DNA of 64,000 bases from Martinezella hainanensis (lineage in GTDB: Bacteria; Pseudomonadota; Alphaproteobacteria; Rhizobiales; Rhizobiaceae): NCBI RefSeq assembly GCF_900094555.1, contig NZ_FMAC01000017.1, positions 1 to 64,000 on the forward strand, read 5' to 3'. Positions 9,522 through 18,259 of this stretch are shown here, one piece after another (the first letter of the stretch is position 1; each line of letters opens with the position of its first letter). Position numbers and translations under genes: made by a program. The notes beneath the pieces were generated by a model. That model saw nothing but the letters and a program-made list of their open reading frames with translations, did no database searches and was not told where the DNA came from.

Positions 9522-9557
9522 GCCAACCCAAGCGATCATATGCGCGGGTCCGAAGGT

Positions 9558-10622
9558 CTATTCGCAGCGCTGGCCGGTTGCCCGATCGAAGAGGTGCAAG
9601 GCGCTGGCATCGAAGCCGAGCGTGATGGTCTGCCCCTCGGCGATCATGGTGCGCGGCGGCAGGCAGGCCATCAGCCGCTGCGAGCCCGCCTGCGCGGTCA
9701 CGATCAGTTCGGGACCGGTCAATTCGGCAACTTCGCAGACCGCCTCGAGCTTGCCGTCTTCATCGAGACGCAGCGTTTCCGGACGGATGCCGACAACCAG
9801 CTCCTGTCCCTGTTTGATCTCGGCCTTCGTCGCCGGCATGGGCAGCGTGATCGATGTTCCATCGATGCGCAGCGAACCCTGATCGGCGGTTGCCTTCAGC
9901 AGGTTCATCGGCGGCGCACCGACGAAGGTAGCGACATAAAGCGTCGCCGGATGATTGTAGATCTCGTCCGGCGTGCCGAGCTGCTCGATGCGGCCGTCCC
10001 GCATCACGGCGATGCGGGTTGCAAGCGTCATCGCCTCGATCTGGTCGTGCGTCACGTAGACGACCGTGGTCTTCAGCATCTGGTGCAGGCGTTTCAGTTC
10101 GGTGCGCATCTCCATGCGCAGCTTGGCGTCGAGGTTGGAGAGCGGCTCGTCGAACAGGAAGACTTCCGGCTTGCGCACCAGGGCACGACCGATCGCCACG
10201 CGCTGGCGCTGGCCGCCGGAGAGCTGGCTCGGCTTACGTTCCAGCAGAGGTTCGATCTGCAAAAGCTTTGCCGCCTCGCGCACCGCCTTGTCGCGCTCGG
10301 CGGCGGGCACCTTGCGCATTTCCAGGCCGAAGCCGATGTTGCGATGAACCGAGAGGTTCGGATAAAGCGCATAGGACTGGAACACCATGGCGATGTCGCG
10401 ATCCTTCGGATGCACGCCGAGCACGGAACGATCGCCGATGCGGATATCGCCGCTCGTCGCCTCGGCAAGCCCGGCGATGATATTCAGAAGCGTGGACTTG
10501 CCGCAGCCGGAAGAGCCGAGCAGCACCAGGAACTCGCCGCTTTCGAGCGAAATATCGATGCCTTTCAGCGTCTCCACGTCGCCGTAGCTCTTGCGGATGT
10601 TCTGGATTTCGAGCGCGCTCAT
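9558..10622 (-). CDS. Sugar ABC transporter ATPase (UgpC/MsmX type)
   Basis: This cytoplasmic ATPase subunit energises a CUT1 sugar importer. It has Walker A GSSGCGKST (about residues 37-45), signature LSGGQRQRVAIGRA, Walker B VFLFDEPLSNLD and the switch His in VYVTHD. A C-terminal regulatory OB/TOBE region (about 235-350) is typical of MalK/UgpC/MsmX. It is the last gene of the operon and overlaps the kinase gene by one base (TAA/ATG overlap). Its partners are the permeases at 12568 and 13413 and the binding protein at 14370. Confidence 0.93.
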   Translation of the reverse strand: MSALEIQNIRKSYGDVETLKGIDISLESGEFLVLLGSSGCGKSTLLNIIAGLAEATSGDIRIGDRSVLGVHPKDRDIAMVFQSYALYPNLSVHRNIGFGLEMRKVPAAERDKAVREAAKLLQIEPLLERKPSQLSGGQRQRVAIGRALVRKPEVFLFDEPLSNLDAKLRMEMRTELKRLHQMLKTTVVYVTHDQIEAMTLATRIAVMRDGRIEQLGTPDEIYNHPATLYVATFVGAPPMNLLKATADQGSLRIDGTSITLPMPATKAEIKQGQELVVGIRPETLRLDEDGKLEAVCEVAELTGPELIVTAQAGSQRLMACLPPRTMIAEGQTITLGFDASALHLFDRATGQRCE

Positions 10623-11548
10623 TAAACGGCCTCCTCGGATGCTTGGGCCGGGCCGTAGCTGCGCGGCAGAGTGGAAATGGCGCGGGAGGCGACCGTGGTC
10701 CCCGCCGAAAGGCAGGCCGCAGGCGGCTCGCCGCTGGCAAGGGCGGCCAGGAAGCCGGCATTGAAGACATCGCCGGCGCCGATGGTATCGACGACCGTGA
10801 CGCGCGGCGCCGCGGCCGAAACGAGATTGCCCTCGGCATCGATGGCAATCGCGCCGTCCGGACCGCGCTTGACGACGAAGATCGCACCCTCGGGCATCAG
10901 CGCGTGAAGTGCGCGTGCAGCCTCAGCTGGATCGTCCATGCCGGCTAACGTCGTCGTCTCGACCTCGTTCATCAGCGCCACGCCGCAGCGGGAAAGCCAG
11001 CCGCGGGTAGCGTCGCAATTCGCCTCCGTCCAGCCGTCGAGCGGCCAGCCGGTATCGAGAGCAACCGTAATCCTGTGCGTGTCGGCCCAGTCGAACAGGG
11101 CGTCATAGTCGCGGGTGAGATCTTCTGTGAGGAAGGCGCCGCAGATCAGCGCATAGCCGCCCGCAAGCCTCTCGCCGTCGAGAACCGCCAGCACATCGTC
11201 GAGGCTGAACCGCGGCAGGTGACCGCGCGTTGTGAAGAAGGTGCGCTCGCCATCGGGATGGGTGATGCCGACCGAGAGCGTCGTGCCCTCCGGTCTGACA
11301 GGCCATTTGCTGCCGCGCGCGCCGAACGCTTCGCTGAGCCAGCGTCCGAACTGGTCGCTGCCGACATTGGCCGATATCTCGTAATCGACGCCGAGGCCTT
11401 CCCAGGCAAGCGCGCTATTGCCCGCCTGGCCGCCGACGCGCAGCTCGTCGTGATCGACGATGATCTCGGTGCCGGCCTTCGGCCAAGGCGCTGCCGGCCC
11501 GAGGATCAGGTCGATATTAACGTTGCCGATGACTGCAAGCGGCTTCAT
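10622..11548 (-). CDS. PfkB-family sugar kinase (FrlD-like candidate)
   Basis: This is a ribokinase/PfkB-family kinase of 308 residues. N-terminal motif GGQAGNSALAW (about residues 38-48) matches the family's GG-x-GxN-A sugar-binding signature. The C-terminal signature DTIGAGDVFNAGF (about 252-264) holds the catalytic Asp and anion hole. It sits between the SIS-domain gene (1 base apart) and the ABC ATPase, so it probably phosphorylates the imported substrate before the SIS enzyme acts. With the whole gene set this suggests a fructosamine-6-kinase like FrlD. A different sugar, for example a keto-sugar or amino sugar, cannot be excluded. Confidence 0.88.
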   Translation of the reverse strand: MKPLAVIGNVNIDLILGPAAPWPKAGTEIIVDHDELRVGGQAGNSALAWEGLGVDYEISANVGSDQFGRWLSEAFGARGSKWPVRPEGTTLSVGITHPDGERTFFTTRGHLPRFSLDDVLAVLDGERLAGGYALICGAFLTEDLTRDYDALFDWADTHRITVALDTGWPLDGWTEANCDATRGWLSRCGVALMNEVETTTLAGMDDPAEAARALHALMPEGAIFVVKRGPDGAIAIDAEGNLVSAAAPRVTVVDTIGAGDVFNAGFLAALASGEPPAACLSAGTTVASRAISTLPRSYGPAQASEEAV

Positions 11549-12565
11549 TCATTCGCTCCGGGTGATCTTGGTGGAGCGGACCGGCGTGCCGGCATTCTCC
11601 ACCCGCTCGTCCGCAAAGGCGATCATCAGCGACTGGGCGACCGGCAGCATCTGGAAGATGGCGGCAAGTCCGGTTTCCGGCTTAAAGCGCAGTGTCACGC
11701 AACCCGGCACTGCCTCTTCCCCGGAACCGTCGAAGACGATGACGGGCGCACCAGTCTCCGCGGCGGAAACGGCCATGGCTGTCACGAGGCTGGCGGTCGC
11801 ATCATGGCCGCGGAAGAGGATGACGCCGATCGACGGTCCCAGCATTTCCATCGGACCGTGGCGCAGTTGACCGCCTTCGAGCGAAAAGCAGGGACGGCGG
11901 GACAGCTCGGTCAAACCAAGCGCCAATGCCTCGGCGACACCCTGCAGGCGGCGGCCTGAGGTGACGACGGTCGCGACATTCGCAAGAGCCGAAAGCGCCG
12001 GCTTGATATCGAGCGTTTCAGGTGCGCGAAGCACTGCAAGCGCAGGCGCCGGATCCTGCCCGAGCGCCGCGAAGATCGCCAGATGCAGCGCGAAGCTGAC
12101 GGTGAGACTGCGGGTTGCCGCAAAGGCAAGCTCGGTGCCGCCGGCGCCGACGAGGGAGGGCGCGGTCTTCGCGAGGAAGGACGTGCCCTCCAGCGTCAGG
12201 CCGAATGTGTCGTCAGTCCCGCCCGTTTCGTTGAACCAGCGCACCACTTCGGCGCTTTCCCCGGATTGGGAGGTCATGAAGATCGTCCGGCCCTCCAGCG
12301 ACAACGGCTGGCCGAGCTGTTCGGAGAGCGGCAGTGCGATCGCATCGATGCCAGCGGCGCGATAGAGAGGCTCGACGGCGCGGTTGACGGCGTGGGAGCC
12401 GCCCATGCCGAGCAGCAGCAGCCTGCCGGTGCGCTTCAGCGAGGCCGCGGCCTTGGCGGCCATATCGGCGGCAGCCTCGAAGGAGGCGAGCGCATCGGCA
12501 TGCTGGCGACCCATTTCGCGGTCGATGGCGGCAAGGCCGGCGGGGCGTGTTTTCTCTTTGGTCAT
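11549..12565 (-). CDS. SIS-domain sugar-phosphate enzyme (FrlB/GlmS-isomerase-like)
   Basis: This 338-residue protein has two SIS (sugar isomerase) domains, about residues 35-175 and 190-330. Phosphate-binding SIS motifs GMGGSH and TSQSGES are visible. Glu220 and His236 (in QLRHGP) are 16 residues apart. That is the spacing of the catalytic Glu488/His504 of GlmS and, as I recall, of Glu224/His240 in the deglycase FrlB. The GlmS Lys485 position is Gly217 here, which argues against a GlmS-like isomerase. Next to a PfkB kinase this fits a fructosamine-6-phosphate deglycase, but AgaS-like deaminase activity is an alternative. The second ATG (12565) is preferred, with GGGA five bases upstream. Confidence 0.82.
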   Translation of the reverse strand: MTKEKTRPAGLAAIDREMGRQHADALASFEAAADMAAKAAASLKRTGRLLLLGMGGSHAVNRAVEPLYRAAGIDAIALPLSEQLGQPLSLEGRTIFMTSQSGESAEVVRWFNETGGTDDTFGLTLEGTSFLAKTAPSLVGAGGTELAFAATRSLTVSFALHLAIFAALGQDPAPALAVLRAPETLDIKPALSALANVATVVTSGRRLQGVAEALALGLTELSRRPCFSLEGGQLRHGPMEMLGPSIGVILFRGHDATASLVTAMAVSAAETGAPVIVFDGSGEEAVPGCVTLRFKPETGLAAIFQMLPVAQSLMIAFADERVENAGTPVRSTKITRSE

Positions 12566-12567
12566 GG

Positions 12568-13413
12568 TCATCCCTTGACGCCGCCATTGGTCAGGCCCGA
12601 GATCAGGGCGCGTTGCATGACAAGGCCGATCAGCACCGGGGGCAGGGCGGCCAGCACGCCGGCAGTCGCGATCAGTCCGTAGTCCGAGACACGGCCGCCG
12701 GCGAGATCCGCGATGGCGACGGTGAGGGTTTTTGCGCGCTGGTCCGAGGTGAAAAGCAGCGCATAGAAGAATTCATCCCAGGCAAGCAGGAAGGCAAAGA
12801 GCGCCGAGGTCGCCATGACGGGCATGGCCAGCGGCAGCGTAATGATCTTCAAGGTCTGGAACAGCCCGGCGCCGTCGATCATCGCGGCGGCCTCGATTTC
12901 CTTCGGAATGGAATCGAAGCCTGATTTCATCAGCCAGGTCGTGAACGGTGCCAGGATCGTCAGATAGACGAGCGCAAGTCCGAAAACGTTGTTGAGCAGG
13001 CCGAGATAGGCAAGGCCCATATAGAGCGGCACGGCGAGTGCGACCGGCGGCAGCATGTAGGTGGCGATGACCATGGAGAGCGACCAGCCCACGGACGGTG
13101 TGCGCGACACGGCCCAGCCGGCGGGGATGGCGAGCGCGATGGCGGCGATCGTCGCCATGCCGGCGACTTCGATGCTGTTGCGCAGCGACGAGGTGAAGGC
13201 GGCGCCCTCGCTGTTTTCCAGCATCGACAGCAGCACCTTGTAGCGCGAGAAATCTGGTGTCTGCGGCCACCAGCGCAGCGGCTTGGCGGCAAGGTCGGCA
13301 GCCGGCGAAATACTCATGATGAACAGCCAGGCGATCGGCGCCAGGATGACGACGGCGAGCAGGATGGCGCAGATGTAGATGAAGCAGGTGAAGAGCGGGC
13401 TCTGGCGTTCCAT
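12568..13413 (-). CDS. Sugar ABC transporter permease (MalG/UgpE type)
   Basis: This inner-membrane permease of the CUT1 importer has 281 residues and six predicted helices. The EAA loop, EIEAAAMIDGAGLFQTLKIITLPLA (about residues 187-211), docks with the ATPase. The helix order and length match the MalG-type partner. Its stop overlaps the start region of the SIS gene and its start overlaps the previous permease stop, giving tight translational coupling. Confidence 0.92.
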   Translation of the reverse strand: MERQSPLFTCFIYICAILLAVVILAPIAWLFIMSISPAADLAAKPLRWWPQTPDFSRYKVLLSMLENSEGAAFTSSLRNSIEVAGMATIAAIALAIPAGWAVSRTPSVGWSLSMVIATYMLPPVALAVPLYMGLAYLGLLNNVFGLALVYLTILAPFTTWLMKSGFDSIPKEIEAAAMIDGAGLFQTLKIITLPLAMPVMATSALFAFLLAWDEFFYALLFTSDQRAKTLTVAIADLAGGRVSDYGLIATAGVLAALPPVLIGLVMQRALISGLTNGGVKG

Positions 13414-14297
13414 CAGGTGGCACTCCCTGCGGTTTTGCGGACAAGGGCGGCATAGGCGGCGGCAAGCACCGTGACCAGCAGCGTCACGATCAGGGCGAGC
13501 GATGCCCCGGACCCCGCTCGCTGGAAGGAAAAGGCCTCCTGATAGACGAGGATCGACAGCGTGCGCGTGCTGTTTGCCGGGCCGCCGCGGGTCATCACCC
13601 AGATGATATCGAACACCTTGAAGGCCTCGATGGTGCGCAGCACGAGCGCCACCATCAGCGGTCCCACAAGATAGGGAAGGATGACGAAGCGGAAGCGCTT
13701 GAAAGGCCCGGCGCCGTCAACCAGCGAGGCGGCGGTGATGTCGCGCGGCACGGCCTGCAGGGCGGCGAGCGCAATCAGCGCCACCAGCGGAAAATTCTTC
13801 CAGCAGTCGGCAACGATGAGCGCCGTCAGCGCCGTGCCCGGTTCGCCGAGCCAGGAGCGATAGGCGTCCAGCAGGCCAAGCTGGGTCAGGGCAGCGTTCA
13901 GTGCGCCGTATTCGGGATTGTAGATCAGGCGCCAGAGCGTCGCGTTGACGACGGTCGGCAGCGCCCAGGGCAGGATCATCAGCGCGCGCAGCACGCCGCG
14001 ACCCTTGAAATTCTGGTTGAGCAGCAGCGCGGCCAGCACGCCGAGCACCATTTCGGCGGCGACGGAGATGATCGCGAACCACGCGGTGGTGATCAGAGTA
14101 CGCTGGAAATTCGAATTCGCCAGCATCTTCGCGTAGTTGTCGATGCCGACGAAATTGCCGCCTGTTCCCACGAGCTTCGCATCGGTGAAAGAAAGGCCGA
14201 CCGTGTCGACGAGAGGCCAGCCGATGACTGCGATCATCACCACGAGCAGCGGCAGCATCAAGAGCCAGGCGCGAGTTGTCATGGAGGTGCCGGACAT
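13413..14297 (-). CDS. Sugar ABC transporter permease (MalF/UgpA type)
   Basis: This is the first permease of the CUT1 importer, 294 residues with six predicted helices. Its EAA loop reads DITAASLVDGAGPFKRFRFVILP (about residues 195-217). It pairs with the 12568 permease, whose start codon overlaps this stop. The upstream binding-protein gene lies 72 bases away. Confidence 0.92.
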   Translation of the reverse strand: MSGTSMTTRAWLLMLPLLVVMIAVIGWPLVDTVGLSFTDAKLVGTGGNFVGIDNYAKMLANSNFQRTLITTAWFAIISVAAEMVLGVLAALLLNQNFKGRGVLRALMILPWALPTVVNATLWRLIYNPEYGALNAALTQLGLLDAYRSWLGEPGTALTALIVADCWKNFPLVALIALAALQAVPRDITAASLVDGAGPFKRFRFVILPYLVGPLMVALVLRTIEAFKVFDIIWVMTRGGPANSTRTLSILVYQEAFSFQRAGSGASLALIVTLLVTVLAAAYAALVRKTAGSAT

Positions 14298-14369
14298 GAC
14301 GGGCCCCTTCTTTCATTCTTCATGGAGGATTGAGAGGCGGGCGGTGACTGGCACCGCCCGGTAAGAGTA

Positions 14370-15608
14370 TCAGAGACCGCTGTTTTGGGCAGCCGTCTTC
14401 AGCGCATCTTCCGGAGAAGACTGGCCGAGCAGCGATTCCTGGATCGCCTGCTGAAGTGCGGTCGACAGTTCCTGATACTTCGGCGTCGTCGGACGCGGAT
14501 ACATGGCGGCGAGGCCGACCTTTGCGGCCGCAATCAGTTCTTCCTGGCCCTTCGTCACGGCCGGATCGCTATAGGACGATGCCCAGATCGGTAGGCTGAG
14601 CTTGGCATACTGGTTCTGCGTCGCCTGCGAGGTCATGAAGCTGATGTACTTCCAGGCTTCGTCCGGATGCTTGCTGGCGGACGTGATGCCGAGGCCCATC
14701 GAACCGTTGACGGCCGACGCCTCGCTCTTGCCGGCAACGCCCGGTGCCGGAACGACGCCGACCTTGCCCGCGACCTTGCTGTCCTTCGGGTCGTTCGCCA
14801 TGTTGTACATGTAGGTCCAGTTCAGCGCGAAGGCGGCATCGCCGTTTTCGAAGACCTTGCGGACGTCCTCTTCGAGGAATTCCTTGGAATTCGGATTGGT
14901 GAGGCCGGACTTGTAGCTGGTGACCATGTATTTCAGCGCATCGAGGCCGCCGCCGGTCTGGAAGTCCGGCTTGCCGTCCTTGATGAAGTCGCCCTTATAG
15001 GCGCTGACGAGCGTGGCGTAGTCGCAGATCGCCGCTTCCGCCTGCGACCAGCTCCAGGCGATCGGCGTGGCGAGAAGACCCTTATCCTTGATTGTCTTGG
15101 CCTGTTCGTTCAGTTCGTCCCAGGTCTTCGGCGGGGTCTTGATACCAGCCTTTTCCAGGATTTCCTTGTTGTAGAACAGGTACTTGGTATCGAGGATCCA
15201 GGGCATGCCGTAGTACTTGCCGTCATACTGGACCGTCGTCCAGGCGCCCGGCAGCACGCTCTTCTTCGTGTCGTCGGCGATGCGCGAGGAAACGTCGACC
15301 AGAACCTTGTTGGTAGCGTATTCGGCCGGCCAGATCACGTCGAAGAGCACGACGTCGTAGCCGCCGCCGGACCCTTGAGCCAGCACGGTCTTGTCGTGCA
15401 GGCCTTCGTAAGGAACGAATTCGAGATTGACCTTGATATCCGGATTGGCCTTGGAGAAGGCGTCCGTCATGGCGCGCACATCGGCTTCGCTATAGGCGGC
15501 CTGTGCCATGAAGAGGGCATTGATCGTGGTTTCGGCAAAGGCATGCGAGGCGAAGGATACGCCGATCAGTGCTGCGCCGAGCAATGTCTTGTTCAATGAT
15601 TTCAACAT
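14370..15608 (-). CDS. Sugar ABC transporter substrate-binding protein
   Basis: This periplasmic binding protein of the CUT1 family is 412 residues long. Its signal peptide is MLKSLNKTLLGAALIGVSFA with cleavage after AFA. The mature part is a SBP_bac_1 fold with typical blocks such as PWILDTKYLFYNKEILEKAG and GMPW. Start 15608 was chosen because GGAGG lies five bases upstream; the longer frame adds nine residues before the signal. It is the first gene of the minus-strand operon and is divergent from the ROK regulator. The ligand is unknown; genes downstream (kinase plus SIS enzyme) suggest a fructosamine or related sugar conjugate. Confidence 0.92.
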   Translation of the reverse strand: MLKSLNKTLLGAALIGVSFASHAFAETTINALFMAQAAYSEADVRAMTDAFSKANPDIKVNLEFVPYEGLHDKTVLAQGSGGGYDVVLFDVIWPAEYATNKVLVDVSSRIADDTKKSVLPGAWTTVQYDGKYYGMPWILDTKYLFYNKEILEKAGIKTPPKTWDELNEQAKTIKDKGLLATPIAWSWSQAEAAICDYATLVSAYKGDFIKDGKPDFQTGGGLDALKYMVTSYKSGLTNPNSKEFLEEDVRKVFENGDAAFALNWTYMYNMANDPKDSKVAGKVGVVPAPGVAGKSEASAVNGSMGLGITSASKHPDEAWKYISFMTSQATQNQYAKLSLPIWASSYSDPAVTKGQEELIAAAKVGLAAMYPRPTTPKYQELSTALQQAIQESLLGQSSPEDALKTAAQNSGL

Positions 15609-15726
15609 TCCATCCTCCAGTTTTTTGACAGTCACGCGATTTTTCCGACGGCGGCTGGTGTCGCCATCGGTTGTCGAGCAGGCAATTGGCCGGGCCGGCT
15701 GCCGAACATCGATCGGCGTGTCCTTG

Positions 15727-15740
15727 GAGCCCTAGGGCTC
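15727..15740. promoter_or_regulatory. 14-bp palindrome in divergent sugar promoter
   Basis: GAGCCCTAGGGCTC is a perfect palindrome, 119 bases upstream of the binding-protein start and 99 bases upstream of the ROK regulator start. Its place in the shared intergenic region makes it a candidate operator. Confidence 0.4.
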
Positions 15741-15777
15741 GCTCAAGTTCCCTGATGAAACTCTGTGGTTTCTTTTA

Positions 15778-15794
15778 AGTCAATTGTCTTGACT
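15778..15794. promoter_or_regulatory. AGTCAA-N5-TTGACT inverted repeat, candidate ROK operator
   Basis: AGTCAATTGTCTTGACT has perfect 6-bp arms about a 5-base AT-rich centre in an AT-rich tract 45 bases before the ROK start. TTGACT could also serve as a -35 box for that gene. The geometry suits a dimeric ROK-family (NagC/Mlc-like) repressor, but binding is inferred. Confidence 0.45.
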
Positions 15795-15838
15795 AATTTG
15801 TTCTTCAATATTCTATTGGTGTCAAGAGGCAAAAACAG

Positions 15839-17041
15839 ATGAACGATATTCGCCCGATCAGGGCTACGAGCGGAACGAACCACGAAGGCACCAGCGCCCA
15901 TAACCGACGGGTGATCATCGACGCCCTGCGGCTGAACGGAGCGCTCTCCCGCGCCGATCTCGCCCGCGCCACCCGCCTGACGAAGCAGACGGTCTCCAAC
16001 ATCATGGAGGAACTGGAAAACGACGGGCTGGTGACATCAAGGGAAACGGTGCGCCGCGGCCGCGGCCAGCCCTCGACGCCCTATGGCCTGGTGCCGGAAG
16101 GCGCCTTCGCCATCGGCCTGCAGATAGATCGCCATATCACCCGCGCCATCGCAGTCGACCTCGTCGGCAATGTGCTGATCCGCAAGGAAGCGAACCTGCC
16201 GGCCGGCGGACCGGCGACGGGCACGCCCGTCGTCCTGCAGCTGATAGGGAATGTGCGCACCGAGCTTCGGCAGCGCGTCGCGCAGGCGGAAAAGCGCCTT
16301 GTCGGGCTTGGCGCGGCGATGCCGGGGCCATTTGGTATCGAACAGGATAGTGCCGACAATCCCTGGATGATGGGGGCCTGGCAGCGCTTTCCCTTGCTCG
16401 AAACCTTATCGGCTGGAACCGGCCTCAATGTGACCCTGCAGAACGACGCTGCCGCCTGCGCGACTGCCGAGCGCATGGTGGGGGCTGCCCATGGGCTCGA
16501 CCACGCAGTCTGCCTCTATGTCGGCTATGGTATCGGTGCCGGGCTCATTCTCGGCGGTGAACTCTATAGCGGTGCCCATGGCAATGCCGGCGAAATTGGC
16601 ATGGCGCTGTTGACGGCTGGCGGGCAACAAACCCAGCTGGAGCACCGCGCCTCGCTCGCTTCTCTCTACGATCACCTCGGCGTCGATCCGATGGCGCCCG
16701 ATATTTATTCTTTGATCAACGACCGCGCTGCCGCCGATGATCCTGATATTCTCACCTGGATCGAAAGGGCGGCGATAGATTTGCGCTGGAGTGTCCAACT
16801 CATCGAAACCATCTTCGATCCGCAGACGGTGATTCTGTGCGGCGGTGCCCCTGTAGCGCTGGCGACGCGGCTGATTGCGGCGATGCAGCCGCTCCTGCCT
16901 TCCAACGCCGATCGCCCCGACCGGCTGCTGCCCCGCCTCCAGCTCGGCATGACCGACCCCTGGGCCGTGGCACGCGGCGCGGCCGCCGAGCCGATCGGCC
17001 ATGCATTCGACCCGCGCTTTTCGGCGATCTTGAAATCCTGA
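15839..17041 (+). CDS. ROK-family transcriptional regulator
   Basis: This is a NagC/XylR/Mlc-type regulator of 400 residues. A winged helix is at about residues 20-80 (SRADLARATRLTKQTVSNIM is the HTH), followed by a ROK sugar-kinase-like domain. The ROK block GAHGNAGEIG is present, but the zinc ligands that usually follow it (GEIGH and CxCGxxGCxE) are absent. The text here is GEIGMALLTAGGQQTQLEHR, so the protein probably lacks the structural zinc. GAGG lies 10 bases before the ATG. Divergent placement implies control of the 15608-to-9558 sugar operon and of itself. Confidence 0.9.
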   Translation: MNDIRPIRATSGTNHEGTSAHNRRVIIDALRLNGALSRADLARATRLTKQTVSNIMEELENDGLVTSRETVRRGRGQPSTPYGLVPEGAFAIGLQIDRHITRAIAVDLVGNVLIRKEANLPAGGPATGTPVVLQLIGNVRTELRQRVAQAEKRLVGLGAAMPGPFGIEQDSADNPWMMGAWQRFPLLETLSAGTGLNVTLQNDAAACATAERMVGAAHGLDHAVCLYVGYGIGAGLILGGELYSGAHGNAGEIGMALLTAGGQQTQLEHRASLASLYDHLGVDPMAPDIYSLINDRAAADDPDILTWIERAAIDLRWSVQLIETIFDPQTVILCGGAPVALATRLIAAMQPLLPSNADRPDRLLPRLQLGMTDPWAVARGAAAEPIGHAFDPRFSAILKS

Positions 17042-17044
17042 TAT

Positions 17045-17380
17045 TCAGGGGTGGCGCGGGCTGGCGCCGAGGCGCGCTAGCACCTTGTTCGGAACGCCGT
17101 AGCGCTGGATGACGTCGCGGCCGTTGCGCAGGCCGCAGATCTCGCGGTGAATGAACATGCCCCAGACAGCTTCGGCGGCGGCATCTACCAGCCGCTCGTG
17201 CTCGACGCCTTCCTTGCCTTTGGCTTCGCCGTCCTGCAAGGCGGCAAGCGCTGCCTCGACCTTCATGCCGTGGCGGCCGAGCGAACTCGCCCTCTCCGAC
17301 ATCATCTCATATTCGAGAATGCCGAGGCCGGTTTCCCTGGTTTGCGATGGATTGAAGTTGCGCGGCGGGCGAACTGTCAT
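17045..17380 (-). CDS. Small conserved protein (DUF6665-like)
   Basis: This encodes a 111-residue soluble protein, predicted mostly helical, with a core LGILEYEMMSERASSLGRHG. It resembles the DUF6665 group of rhizobial hypothetical proteins, as far as memory allows, and I assign no function. It converges on the ROK regulator with only three bases between the stops, and no terminator is visible in between. About 250 bases separate its start from the plus-strand methyltransferase, room for two promoters. Confidence 0.65.
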   Translation of the reverse strand: MTVRPPRNFNPSQTRETGLGILEYEMMSERASSLGRHGMKVEAALAALQDGEAKGKEGVEHERLVDAAAEAVWGMFIHREICGLRNGRDVIQRYGVPNKVLARLGASPRHP

Positions 17381-17631
17381 ATCGGGCTCCGCATGCTGGA
17401 TGATCTGTCTCTCACGGTTTTACACAATCTCAGCCGCTTTCCCAAGCCTGACCATGCCGCCTGCATCATTGTGGTCCCGGCGCTTGAAGTCGGAAATGTT
17501 GGATTTCTCTGCCCGCCGTTCCTTTTCGGGTGGTTGCAGACCGTCATTTGAGGTCCAATAGGGACATAAGCGCTCTATCAGAAGCAATCTCGCCCGATGC
17601 CATGAGCGCAATTCAAAGAAAGGATATCGGC

Positions 17632-18165
17632 ATGACCAAAACTCCGAAAAATGCGGAAAAGCACTATGTCTATCGGATCATGAACTCGCCTGTTGGTCCC
17701 TTGAAGCTCGTCGGCGGCGATGATGGACTTGCCGCGATCCTCTGGGACAATGATCGGCCAGGCCGCGTGCCCTTGCTGATCGTCGCGGAAGACGACAGCC
17801 ATCCCGTGCTCCTGGAAACCGAGCGGCAGCTGCGCGAATATTTCGCCGGCAAACGACAGGCTTTCGATCTGCCGCTCGATTTTGCCGGAACGGAGTTCCA
17901 GCAGAAGGTATGGCAGGCCTTGCTCGCCATCCCCTTCGGCGAGACGCGCAGCTATCGCCAGATCGCAACCGAGATCGGCTCGGCAAAAGCGATCCGGGCC
18001 GTCGGCGCCGCCAATGGCCGCAATCCGATTTCGATCATCGCGCCCTGCCACCGCGTGGTGGGATCGGCTGGCGATCTCAGGGGATTTGCCGGCGGTCTCG
18101 AGCGCAAGGCCTATCTGCTGCGGCTCGAAGGGGCTGATACGAAGACATTCGATTTCGCCGCCTGA
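17632..18165 (+). CDS. ogt: Methylated-DNA-protein-cysteine methyltransferase
   Basis: This suicide repair enzyme removes the O6-alkyl group from guanine by transferring it to its own cysteine. The 177-residue length is typical of Ogt/AdaB. The active-site block is ISIIAPCHRVVGSAGDLRGF, with the acceptor Cys in PCHRV. The helix-turn-helix part FGETRSYRQIATEIGSAKAIRAVGAANGRNP precedes it. The start at 17632 has AGGA seven bases upstream; the longer frame adds 34 residues without family character. A strong bidirectional terminator follows. Confidence 0.92.
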   Translation: MTKTPKNAEKHYVYRIMNSPVGPLKLVGGDDGLAAILWDNDRPGRVPLLIVAEDDSHPVLLETERQLREYFAGKRQAFDLPLDFAGTEFQQKVWQALLAIPFGETRSYRQIATEIGSAKAIRAVGAANGRNPISIIAPCHRVVGSAGDLRGFAGGLERKAYLLRLEGADTKTFDFAA

Positions 18166-18191
18166 TCTTTCGGCGATCATTCGGGCATATG

Positions 18192-18225
18192 AAAAAGCCC
18201 ATCCGGTTTCCCGGATGGGCTTTTT
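18192..18225. terminator. Bidirectional intrinsic terminator
   Basis: A perfect 15-bp stem (AAAAAGCCCATCCGG paired with its complement) with a four-base loop ends in T runs on both strands. It lies between the convergent methyltransferase and fusion-enzyme genes and should stop transcripts from both sides. Confidence 0.92.
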
Positions 18226-18259
18226 GTTTAGGTGCCGCCTTTCAGGTCGAGCGCCTATC

